8,706 nt of DNA from an uncultured Rhodospirillales bacterium. GTDB lineage: Bacteria > Pseudomonadota > Alphaproteobacteria > CALMVH01. The DNA lies in assembly GCA_937873165.1 (NCBI GenBank), contig CALMVH010000201.1:3159-11864 (forward strand). Direction: 5' to 3'. The notes beneath the pieces were generated by a model. The model saw only the letters and a list, made by a program, of their open reading frames with translations, made no database searches and was not told the origin of the DNA. Position 1 is the first letter of the stretch; each line of letters opens with the position of its first letter. Shown here in pieces: positions 1-6,450 of the stretch. The position numbers and the translations under genes are program-made.

Positions 1-1134
1 CGTTCAGCCGGTCCAGCGCATGGGTTAGTTCCTGTCGCTGGGGCTGCGCGAACAGGTCGGGCTGGTGGGACTCGACCGCGACCAGCCCCGACACGGCGAT
101 CCCCACCCGCAACGGGCGGCCCGGCGGCATGCGCGCCGCCATGTTTTCGACCCGCCGCAACAGGAAGGCGGTATCGAAGGTTTCATGGAACGCCGTTTCC
201 GCCGCCCAATGTCCCCCCGCCCGGTCCCATTGACATCCAAAGCAATGCGGCGGCAGTAGTACCCTTCGCGGCGCAGCCGCTCCGCAGACTTGACCGCGAG
301 TTCACGAAGGACCGGCAGGGCGAAGGCGTGCGTGCGTTTGTCAGGCGCCAGCACATGCTGATGGCTCATGCTGCGGCGCGCGTTGGGCGGGTCGATAAGA
401 TCGGCGCCGTGCAGCAACGCATGGAACTTCACGCCCCCGATGCCGCCCCAGATGCGCCGAAGGGATTTGGGCGAAGCCGCCCACAACGCCTGCATTGAGT
501 GGATGCCGCTGCTGTGCAGGCGGTTTTCCATGTTGCGCCCGATGCCCGGCAACGCGCGCAGGTCCAGCGATTGCAGGACCGCTTGCAGCCGTTCGGGTTC
601 AAGGATCGTCAGCCCATTCGGTTTCTGCAGATCGGAGGCGAGCTTGGCGAGGAATCGGTTCGGCGCAATACCGACCGAGCTGGTGAGGCAATCTCCCACC
701 CGCGCCCTGATATGCGCTTTCAACCGCAGACCGAGGACCCGGGCTGCCTCGGGTGAACGCTGGGTGGGCTCCAGGCGGCAGGCAACCTCGTCGATCGACA
801 TCACCTTGTCGACGGGAATGATCTCGTCGATCGCCTGGAGGATACGATGATGATACTCGACGTACAGCTTGTGGCTGGCCTTGACCATGATCAGGTCCGG
901 GCAAAGGCGCTTTGCCTCGAACAGCTTGGTGCCTGTCTTTACGCCACAGGCCTTGGCCTCGTAACTGGCGGCGATGGCGCAGGTCGTGTCCGCAAATCCC
1001 GGCACCACCGCCACCGGCCGTCCGCGCAGATCCGGGTTCGCCTGTTGCTCGCACGAGGCGAAGAAGCTGTTCAGGTCCAGTACCAACCAGTTCAGCCCGG
1101 CGGACTCACGAAAAATACCCGCCGCGTTGTTCAT
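1..1134 (-). pseudogene. DinB-like Y-family DNA polymerase, frameshifted, 3' end outside window
   Basis: Translesion DNA polymerase of the Y family (DinB/UmuC/ImuB type), which copies past damaged bases. The N-terminal palm carries the first catalytic Asp at residue 20 (VLDLNSFFASCEQ) and the second acidic pair in SIDEV (Asp115, Glu116). SSVGIAPNRFLAKLASDLQKP (about 152-172) is a family signature, and LPGIGRNMENRL (195-206) is a helix-hairpin-helix. From about residue 302 the frame opened at 1134 becomes Arg/Ser/Pro-rich nonsense ending at position 25. The other minus-strand frame reads sensibly from HWAAETAFHETFDTAFLLRR to AVSGLVAVESHQPDLFAQ and runs off the window at base 1. One base therefore appears to be missing between about 212 and 231, next to a run of six C (213-218). 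As written, the little-finger domain is lost. The start ATG is at 1134-1132, with no clear Shine-Dalgarno. A LexA-like repeat overlaps the start, so SOS induction is likely. The break could be a real mutation or a sequencing error. The family call is firm; the exact subfamily is not. Confidence 0.85.
212..231 (-). other. Probable 1-base frameshift site in the Y-family polymerase
   Basis: Upstream of this interval the protein is conserved in one minus-strand frame (ending YYCRRIALDV, Val codon at 234-232). Downstream, conservation continues in another frame, starting with His-Trp codons at 211-206 (HWAAETAF). Adding one base anywhere between would rejoin them, giving either a Lys-Trp-Asp junction at about 230-231 or an extra G in the G6 tract (C6 on the plus strand, 213-218). 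The short mononucleotide run is a plausible slip site for replication or for sequencing. Confidence 0.75.
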
Positions 1135-1143
1135 GTTACGTTC
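1129..1143. promoter_or_regulatory. Candidate LexA (SOS) box, GTTC-N7-GTTC
   Basis: The plus strand reads GTTC at 1129-1132, seven bases, then GTTC at 1140-1143. On the gene's own strand this is GAAC-N7-GAAC. This direct-repeat form is the established LexA site of Alphaproteobacteria. It overlaps the start codon (1132-1134) of a Y-family polymerase, a typical SOS target. A repressor here would block initiation or early elongation. I see no strong -35/-10 pair on the minus strand, so the promoter itself is not placed. Confidence 0.65.
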
Positions 1144-1204
1144 TTGTCATAACGGGCGGCATCGCGCAAGCCAGCCGCGACGTCCGAAGTTTCTGCAAAA
1201 CACT

Positions 1205-1233
1205 CTTGCGATCCGCGCCGCCGGCTGTATAGT
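1205..1233 (+). promoter_or_regulatory. Promoter of tRNA-Lys
   Basis: A -35-like TTGCGA lies at 1206-1211 and a -10-like TATAGT at 1228-1233, separated by 16 bases (17 if CTTGCG at 1205-1210 is taken). Transcription would start near 1240, about 30 bases before the mature tRNA 5' end, which is usual for a tRNA precursor. No coding sequence lies between. Confidence 0.6.
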
Positions 1234-1272
1234 CCGCTTCCTCAACGCCAGGGTCTTCGGCCCGCGCACGGC

Positions 1273-1348
1273 GGGCGCATAGCTCAGTTGGTAGAGCAGC
1301 TGACTCTTAATCAGCTTGTCCCAGGTTCGAGACCTGGTGCGCCCACCA
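1273..1348 (+). tRNA. tRNA-Lys (anticodon CTT), CCA encoded
   Basis: A complete cloverleaf can be drawn. The acceptor stem is GGGCGCA (1273-1279) with TGCGCCC (1338-1344), seven perfect pairs. The D stem is GCTC/GAGC (1282-1285 with 1294-1297). The anticodon stem is GCTGA/TCAGC (1299-1303 with 1311-1315), with loop CTCTTAA and anticodon CTT at 1306-1308. The T stem is CCAGG/CCTGG (1321-1325 with 1333-1337) with loop TTCGAGA. The discriminator is A1345, and CCA is encoded at 1346-1348. It reads AAG codons. Its 3' half overlaps by 38 bases the end of the convergent recombinase reading frame, so it appears to be the attachment site of an integrated element whose insertion kept the tRNA intact. 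Confidence 0.97.
1311..1348. other. Inferred att site in the tRNA-Lys 3' half
   Basis: The recombinase reading frame ends inside the tRNA (stop codon at 1313-1311), and the element-like, AT-richer DNA begins right after the CCA. Known tRNA-targeting integrases recombine within the 3' half of the tRNA, so the crossover should lie here. I searched by eye for a second copy of the T-arm and acceptor sequence through about 4120 and did not find one. The limits are inferred from the overlap, not from a visible repeat. Confidence 0.45.
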
Positions 1349-2069
1349 AAACCCCAGCGTTTCCGCCACTCTTTTCAGAGGTGGTCTCTGCGTTTACACT
1401 TCTCCGGTTTCTGGATACAGATTGGTTCTGGTCGTCAAGCTTTCTCACCGCCTCGACAGCTGACTTCCTGCGCTCGAAATGCTTCGTGTAGCCCTCAACC
1501 ATCTGAACGGTTTTGTGGCCTGTGATCGACATGATCTCGTGCGGAGTGCATCCGGCCTCCGCCAGGTTCTGGCATGCGTTGTAGCGCAGGCCGTGCAGGC
1601 TGAACCCTTCGAAGCCATAGTCCTTCACTGCCTTCGCGATGTCGTGGGATAGCGTCGCCTCGTGCCACTGTCCTGCATAGGGGGGCGCCACGATAAAGTC
1701 GCCGCGAACCGGATATTGTTTGAACAGGACAAGGAACTCCGGCTTGAACGGGATCCATACCTCCGCGCCGTTCTTGCTAGGCTTATCGACAGCCGCTGTA
1801 GCCCGGATCTGGAAGCCGGAGTTCCGGTACTCCAAAGCCGGCGTCATCCTGACCGACCTAGTGCCGCACGTTGCGCGACAGAAAAGCCTCTTGGTTGACC
1901 ATACAGATGTCGAGCGACGGGCGCGGTTGATGCGCGCCACCGACCTTCTGAACGGCACCTTCGGACGCGGCACGATCCAGCCGGCATCCTCAGGAATCAA
2001 GAAGACGTGGAAGCTGTCATCGAACTTCCACAGCCCGCGGTACACAACTCGCCTCGACGATCTTCTCAC
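1311..2069 (-). pseudogene. Tyrosine recombinase (phage-type integrase) catalytic domain, N-terminally truncated
   Basis: The C-terminal half is a tyrosine recombinase, the enzyme that inserts and excises mobile elements by strand exchange at att sites. The HxxR box is SLHGLR (His159, Arg162), the Gly-His box is ITGHKT (His185) and the nucleophile is Tyr194 in EGYTKH. NGAEVWIPFKPEF (100-112) fits the beta-hairpin before them. The first catalytic Arg is uncertain; Arg71 in CGTR is the only candidate. The frame is 252 codons from a GTG start, whereas full integrases are about 350-420 residues, and no arm-binding or core-binding domain is seen. Residues 1 to about 85 do not look like a recombinase. 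Its open frame extends upstream of the GTG to about 2150 without a good start codon, so this may be the fused remnant of another gene. The C-terminus GAPGLEPGTS is read through the tRNA-Lys 3' half, as is typical of integrases convergent with their tRNA target. It is probably inactive. The catalytic-domain call is firm; completeness is not. Confidence 0.8.
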
Positions 2070-2098
2070 GGTATCATAAGCGAAACTCCATCCGATCC

Positions 2099-2119
2099 AG
2101 ACGGTAAGCCGGTCTTTTT
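2099..2119 (+). terminator. Weak terminator-like hairpin with T run
   Basis: AGACGG (2099-2104) can pair with CC-GTCT (2109-2115, one bulged G) around a TAAG loop, followed by a run of T to 2119. It has the form of a plus-strand intrinsic terminator. No plus-strand gene is seen to end just before it, so its use is doubtful. It may belong to the decayed element. Confidence 0.25.
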
Positions 2120-2196
2120 GTTTCAGTCTCAGTGATTGGTATTTTTGCCCTTATATGAACAGTATTCGATGTCCAACCTAGGATCAGTGTAGATAA

Positions 2197-3012
2197 TCAA
2201 GGATGGCTCGCTTCATAAGGATACAGCGGTTTTACTCCGATAATGAACCCAGGTAGATCGGGAGCGTTGGATGGAATAAACGGCAGCCTAGAATTCCACA
2301 TAAAGATTGATCCTCGATAATAGTCGAATGGGCTGCCGGAGGATTTGACTATGTTTGAGAATTCCGTCTCAACACCTCCAGGATAAAATGCTGAGACCTC
2401 CGCAATACTCTTTTCCGTTACGAAGATACTTGCATTAGTGGAAGTTGTTTCACCAGACTTTTTTCTAACGTAGCCTTGTATATTTTGCGCGAAGGCGATC
2501 GACTCCTGATCGTTTGTTACTACGAGTATGAAGTCGATCTTTGCCTCAACGAGCTTGTTGAACAACTGCTTAATGGGATCTGTAAGCTCTCGGGGACCAA
2601 CCACACGCTTAAGCTGCTCTATTCGATCGGCCGCTGCGTTTGCCTCCTGAGTTGCTCGAGCTGCGGCGTCTGAAGCAGACGTTGCATTCGCGTTGGCGAT
2701 GTTAACGGTTGCCACTGCTTGGGTTGCGCTATTGACTGCCGCCTGAGCCTGCATTGACGCTGCTTTCGCATTTGCTGTGAGTTTCTTGAACTCCTTGTGG
2801 TTAAAATGATTTGTTTCGATCTGTGCTAGTAATTCGAACGCAAGCGCTATTACAAGAACGTAACCTGAGAATGTGTGCCCGTTTCTCTCCCACCAGTAGT
2901 ATTTTTGCTTCAACCATTCGATACGACCGTGAACAACTTCGCCGGCACATCCAGCGAACACAAGCATAAGCGCACCGTAGTCGATTAACTCCCAAAACTG
3001 CAAAATGGGCAT
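2197..3012 (-). CDS. Uncharacterised membrane-anchored coiled-coil protein (island cargo)
   Basis: A 271-residue protein I cannot name. Two hydrophobic segments, about 8-27 and 47-65, flank a basic, aromatic stretch (GRIEWLKQKYYWWERNG), suggesting a two-helix membrane anchor. Residues about 70-136 are Ala/Gln/Asn-rich with heptad-like spacing, a likely coiled coil. GPRELTD (139-145) is followed by an apparent alpha/beta domain with IDFILVVTNDQESIAFAQNI (159-178), ending in LPGFIIGVKPL. This layout (two membrane helices, coiled coil, R-x-L-T, then a D-x-E-x-x-x-F-A stretch) resembles a widespread group of unstudied bacterial membrane proteins. That comparison is from memory, not a search. The gene is visibly more AT-rich than its flanks and lies between the recombinase remnant and host-like genes, so it was probably acquired with the element. 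ATG at 3012 is the first start after an in-frame stop upstream; the ribosome site is weak. The function is unknown. A defence or stress-sensing role is only a possibility suggested by location. Confidence 0.75.
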   Translation of the reverse strand: MPILQFWELIDYGALMLVFAGCAGEVVHGRIEWLKQKYYWWERNGHTFSGYVLVIALAFELLAQIETNHFNHKEFKKLTANAKAASMQAQAAVNSATQAVATVNIANANATSASDAAARATQEANAAADRIEQLKRVVGPRELTDPIKQLFNKLVEAKIDFILVVTNDQESIAFAQNIQGYVRKKSGETTSTNASIFVTEKSIAEVSAFYPGGVETEFSNIVKSSGSPFDYYRGSIFMWNSRLPFIPSNAPDLPGFIIGVKPLYPYEASHP

Positions 3013-3103
3013 GTCAAATGATCCAAACCAAGTTTAGTTGATGCCTGCCTTCTAAACCTCACGATGTCAAGGCTATGTTAAATAGGCCTGTTAAGCAGGA
3101 TGG

Positions 3104-3124
3104 CTAAATTAACTTTCAATTTAG
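3104..3124. repeat. Perfect AT-rich inverted repeat (7-bp arms)
   Basis: CTAAATT at 3104-3110 and AATTTAG at 3118-3124 are exact inverse copies around a 7-base spacer. The repeat lies in the AT-rich gap upstream of the cargo gene. It has no T run on either strand, so it is not an obvious terminator. A protein-binding site near the promoter of the cargo gene is possible. Short perfect repeats also arise by chance in AT-rich DNA. Confidence 0.35.
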
Positions 3125-3239
3125 ACGGTCGTTCACGGCAAGCAGTCGCCTCAGCAAAAAGGTATGATCGCATAAGGCAACAGCCGCGACAAGAAGTCGT
3201 GAGGTAAATATCATGCCTTAATTAGACCGAAGCTCAAGA

Positions 3240-3803
3240 TCATTCGTCGGCCTGCAACACAGAAACGACCCAGTCGGGCCAGGCCTGTTCCTGCGCCAGT
3301 GGCAGGGTGGCAGGCAGGCCTTTTGTGTCGAAATCAATATCCATGAGCGTGGTTTGGCTCGATCGTATGGTGGCGGTCAGTTGCCCGTCTTTCAGGATCT
3401 GCGGTATGATCTCCTGCGCCGGCGGCCAGAGCAGCAGGCGATGGCGGTCGAGCTGCATCAGCCGTACGCCATCGCTATCCTGCCCTTGAACAAGGTCGCA
3501 CCCCATCCAATGGTATCCTTGCACGGACGGGCAGTCCGGCATGGCCGCCTCGACATCGATTATAAGCAAGCCAACGCCGTCTATGGAGGCGATGCCGGCA
3601 GAGTAACCCTGAAATTTACGCACGTAGACCGTCTGGCCGTTCGGCAAGGGTTGCGGATCCCATTGATCAATGCGCGAGGTTTCCTCCGTCACGTGGAACG
3701 CCTTAGCCACGGCTGGAGGCAAGCCAGAATGGAAAACCGGGGCTAAGAGCGCCACGGCGATCACGCAAACAGCGCCCATCGTTGCAATCACGGCGCGCTT
3801 CAC
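3240..3803 (-). CDS. Hypothetical exported or membrane-anchored protein
   Basis: A 187-residue protein I do not recognise. It starts with GTG at 3803, giving MKRAVIATMGAVCVIAVALLAPVF: two basic residues and a hydrophobic segment to about residue 23, as in a signal peptide or a single membrane anchor. An ATG eight codons downstream would lose the basic residues, so GTG is preferred. A GGA lies 7 bases upstream as a weak ribosome site. There is no lipobox cysteine at the right place. The rest is a soluble domain with alternating strand-like segments (QTVYVRKFQGYSAGIASI, GVGLLIIDVEAAM, TATIRSSQTTLMDIDFD) and two cysteines, Cys91 and Cys102, which could form a disulfide in the periplasm. Base composition matches the host rather than the neighbouring cargo gene, so it is probably outside the element. 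It diverges from the AsmA gene across a 318-base gap. Confidence 0.7.
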   Translation of the reverse strand: MKRAVIATMGAVCVIAVALLAPVFHSGLPPAVAKAFHVTEETSRIDQWDPQPLPNGQTVYVRKFQGYSAGIASIDGVGLLIIDVEAAMPDCPSVQGYHWMGCDLVQGQDSDGVRLMQLDRHRLLLWPPAQEIIPQILKDGQLTATIRSSQTTLMDIDFDTKGLPATLPLAQEQAWPDWVVSVLQADE

Positions 3804-4121
3804 GATGCGGTCCAGACCAGGCGGGCGGTTTTCTCACACCACAGGCCACCATGCGGCGAAGCATCAGGCAAGGGAAACCATCCGGGGTCGTGCATCAATC
3901 CTGCTCGTTTGTGCAACCGAACCTAACCCGTTGACGCTAAAGAAATGTAAACGCTTCCGCAACCGTATGAAGCGTGGCGAACTGGGCCCGGCAGGCCACC
4001 GGCTTGATGCCGCCCGGCCGGCATTGCCCCTTTCTGCCGCTTGGCATTCGCGCTGATCGGGACTAACAAGCCAAACCGGCATGCCTGTGCCGCCCGTCCA
4101 CTGACCCCGAGTGTTCCGAGC
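3804..4121. other. Divergent intergenic region, no gene recognised
   Basis: The gap separates the minus-strand exported protein from the plus-strand AsmA gene and should carry both promoters. A TTGACG at 3931-3936 resembles a plus-strand -35 element, but no matching -10 sits 16-18 bases downstream, so I do not call a promoter. The AsmA reading frame stays open upstream to about 4041, but that part lacks protein-like composition. I see no RNA gene or strong repeat. Confidence 0.4.
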
Positions 4122-6134
4122 ATGCGTAAAGTCCTGATTGCCGGCGGAGTCCTGATCCTTGCGGTGATCGTGCTGGCGGCGGTTGTGCCGTTCCTGATTC
4201 CCGCCAGCGCTTATGAAGGCAAGCTGATCGCGGCTGTGAAGCAGGCAACCGGACGCGATCTGTCGATCGAAGGGCCCGTGCATATCGGCATTCTGGGCGG
4301 TGTTTCTCTGGAGGCTCATACCGTGTCGCTGTCGAACGCGCCGGGCGCGCCTGACGCCGCCATGCTGACCCTGGCGAAACTTGACGTGGGGTTAAAGCTG
4401 ATACCCTTGCTGTCGGGCGACGTGGAAATCACCCGGTTGATCCTGACCAGCCCGATTGTCCATCTCAACGTCGATAAATCAGGCACGGGAAATTGGACAT
4501 TCGAGCCTGCGCCCGCCCGCCCAGCCGCCGGCAGCGATCCGGCCAAAACCACAAAAAATGCCGAACGCCTGAAGCAGCTGCATTTGGGCGAGGTCAGGAT
4601 CGTGGACGGCACGATGACCTACGCGGACGCCCGCACGGGCAAGCACCAGGAACTGACAAAACTGCAGGCCAGTCTGAAATTGGCCAGCCTGGACCAGCCG
4701 CTGGACCTGTCGGGCAGCGCCGTCTGGCGTGGACAGCCCGTCGATCTGTTGCTGAATGTCGGCAAGCCGCAGGCGGCCATGGAAGGTGCTCAAACGCCGG
4801 TGACGCTGAAACTCTCTGCCGCGCCGCTGAAGCTCGATTTCCAGGGCGATGCCGCCAGCAAGCCCGTGCTGAAGGCCGACGGCACCTTCGCGGTTTCCAG
4901 CCCATCGCTGCGCGAAGCCGCCGCCTGGGCAGGCTCGCCGCTGAAAGCGGGCGGCACGGGGTTTGGACCCATGGCCGTCCAGGGCAAGCTTGCCCTCGCC
5001 GGAAAGGTAGCCGCCGTTTCAGGGCTTTCCGTGTCGCTGGACCAGATCAAGGGCAGCGGCCAGATGAGCGCCGATCTGTCCGGCAAGGTGCCGCTGATCA
5101 AGGGCGGCCTGACCTTGGGCGATCTCGATCTCAACCCTTACCTCGGCCGCGCGGGCGCTGCCGTGCCGTCGCAAGCTTCGGCTACGTCATCCGGCGAGGC
5201 AAGCCGGGCGGTGTCGGGACCGGCGCCCGTCGCGGCACCCGTGACGCCGGGCAGCGGATGGAGCGACGCGCCCATCGAACTCGCGGCTTTGCGAGGGCTG
5301 GACGCGCAGCTCGCGCTGGATGTCACCTCGTTCAAGTTCCAGAAGATCGAGATCGGCAAAAGCATCACGGCCATCCTGTTGCAGGGCGGGCGTCTGAATA
5401 CCGCGTTCAAGCAGATGACGCTGTATGGCGGCAGCGGCTCGGGTGAAATTGCGGTGGACGTCTCGGGAGCCGTTACAGGCTTGAACGCGACGATCAACCT
5501 GTCGCACATTCAGATACAGCCGGTACTGGAGGCTGTGCTGGGGATCGATCGCCTGAGCGGCACCGGCAACATGAAACTGAACATCGCCGCGTATGGGCGG
5601 TCGCAACACGATCTGATCGTGACCTTGGGCGGGCAAGGCGCGCTGAGCCTGGCCGACGGCGCAATCAAGGGCGTGGATTTCGCCGCGCTGGCTAAGGACA
5701 TCCAGGCATTTTCGGCAAAAGGCACGGCAGCGGCGGCATTCGGCGACACCGGGTTCAGCACGCTGGGCAGCACGTTCACGATTGCCTCCGGCGTGCTTGC
5801 GAACTCCGACCTGTCGGTGACTTCACCCCTCTTCCACCTGACGGGCAAGGGCACGGCCAGCTTGTTGAACCGCACCCTGAACTACGAGATCGTGCCCAAC
5901 CTGGCCGGCAACCTGCAGGGGGGCAAGTCGGGCGTGTTCGGCACGACCATTCCCATCCTGGTGCAGGGGCCCTGGACCAATCTCAGCTACCGGCCTGATC
6001 TGCAGGCAGCCCTGGGCCAGAAACTGAATGCCAAGCTGCCGAAGCTGGAAGCCAAGCTGTTGGGCAAGGCCGGCAAGTCGGCAGGTGGCTCGACCAAGCC
6101 CGCCGACGTGTTGAAAAGCTTCTTCGGGAAGTAA
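4122..6134 (+). CDS. AsmA family protein
   Basis: A 670-residue AsmA-family protein. The family consists of inner-membrane-anchored periplasmic proteins linked to outer-membrane assembly and, for larger AsmA-like relatives, to phospholipid transport. The N-terminal helix (about 3-26, KVLIAGGVLILAVIVLAAVVPFLIP) is the anchor. It is followed by the AsmA start pattern YEGKLIAAVKQATGRDLSIEG and repeated beta-strand segments (ALAKLDVGLKL-like, GEVRIVDGTMTY). An Ala/Pro/Ser-rich linker at about 346-380 separates this from the C-terminal AsmA domain, which has SGTGNMKLNIAAYG near 480 and TTIPILVQGPWTNLSYRPDL near 610-628. The frame is open to an ATG at 4041, but ATG at 4122 places the membrane helix at the N-terminus and is chosen. 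The ribosome site is weak. It lies upstream of rplJ on the same strand but 316 bases away, so it is probably a separate transcript. The family assignment is firm; the cargo is unknown. Confidence 0.9.
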   Translation: MRKVLIAGGVLILAVIVLAAVVPFLIPASAYEGKLIAAVKQATGRDLSIEGPVHIGILGGVSLEAHTVSLSNAPGAPDAAMLTLAKLDVGLKLIPLLSGDVEITRLILTSPIVHLNVDKSGTGNWTFEPAPARPAAGSDPAKTTKNAERLKQLHLGEVRIVDGTMTYADARTGKHQELTKLQASLKLASLDQPLDLSGSAVWRGQPVDLLLNVGKPQAAMEGAQTPVTLKLSAAPLKLDFQGDAASKPVLKADGTFAVSSPSLREAAAWAGSPLKAGGTGFGPMAVQGKLALAGKVAAVSGLSVSLDQIKGSGQMSADLSGKVPLIKGGLTLGDLDLNPYLGRAGAAVPSQASATSSGEASRAVSGPAPVAAPVTPGSGWSDAPIELAALRGLDAQLALDVTSFKFQKIEIGKSITAILLQGGRLNTAFKQMTLYGGSGSGEIAVDVSGAVTGLNATINLSHIQIQPVLEAVLGIDRLSGTGNMKLNIAAYGRSQHDLIVTLGGQGALSLADGAIKGVDFAALAKDIQAFSAKGTAAAAFGDTGFSTLGSTFTIASGVLANSDLSVTSPLFHLTGKGTASLLNRTLNYEIVPNLAGNLQGGKSGVFGTTIPILVQGPWTNLSYRPDLQAALGQKLNAKLPKLEAKLLGKAGKSAGGSTKPADVLKSFFGK

Positions 6135-6450
6135 CCTGGCAGGCAGTTAACGCTTCGACTCTTTCCCCTTGCGCGGGCCGTAACATCTGTTTAAACAATC
6201 CGCCAAGGGCAGTTGAATGCCCCGCTTGTCCAAGACTGCTGGCGCTGATTGTAGAAATACGACGGCTTAATATCCGCCCGCAATAGACAGGAGTCGCGGT
6301 TTCGCGAGGCGCTCTGCGCCTCTCGCCAATAGTGCTTCTGGGACGGGTAGTTCGAGCGCCGCGTTGTGCCGGGAAACTGGCCGCTGCGGCTATTTTGTCA
6401 TGAAGCCTGCCGCTTGGCAGGCGTTTAACCGAGAAGCGGAGACGATCCAG
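6135..6450 (+). promoter_or_regulatory. rplJ leader with several hairpins, expected L10(L12)n autoregulatory site
   Basis: This 316-base gap must carry the promoter and leader of rplJ-rplL. In bacteria the rplJ leader binds the L10(L12)n complex, which represses translation. Seen here are GGGCA/TGCCC (6207-6211 with 6218-6222), GAGGCGC/GCGCCTC (6306-6312 with 6316-6322), the overlapping alternative TCGCG/CGCGA (6294-6298 with 6303-6307), a short GCCG/CGGC followed by a T-rich stretch (6380-6397), and GCCTGCC/GGCAGGC with a 4-base loop (6405-6411 with 6416-6422). I did not identify the kink-turn of the L10 site. A TAATAT at 6268-6273 could be a -10, but no well-spaced -35 is seen. The rplJ frame is open upstream to 6364, but that segment does not resemble L10. 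Confidence 0.5.
6405..6422 (+). promoter_or_regulatory. Stable hairpin just upstream of the rplJ ribosome site
   Basis: GCCTGCC (6405-6411) and GGCAGGC (6416-6422) form a perfect 7-bp stem with a GCTT loop. It ends 15 bases before the GGAG ribosome site (6438-6441) and 28 bases before the rplJ start. This is where an L10-responsive fold could affect ribosome access. There is no T run after it, so it is unlikely to be a terminator. Confidence 0.45.

Noticed and set aside
1361..1388. Hairpin-like CCACTC/GAGGTGG after the tRNA as a possible tRNA terminator
   Set aside because: The stem is short with a bulged G, and no T run follows it.
4041..4121. 27-codon N-terminal extension of AsmA
   Set aside because: The extension would put polar residues before the membrane anchor and does not look like a family N-terminus. 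ATG at 4122 gives the expected short basic start followed by the hydrophobic helix.
1349..4121. Second att copy of the tRNA-Lys 3' end
   Set aside because: I looked for the T-arm and acceptor sequence in this interval and found no convincing match, so no right boundary is called.
4493..5446. Plus-strand open frame of 317 codons inside the AsmA gene
   Set aside because: It is the +1-shifted shadow of AsmA, Arg/Gly-rich, without a sensible start or ribosome site.
6364..6450. In-frame 29-codon extension of rplJ
   Set aside because: It overlaps the leader hairpins, has no clear ribosome site, and the L10 family starts at the ATG at 6451.
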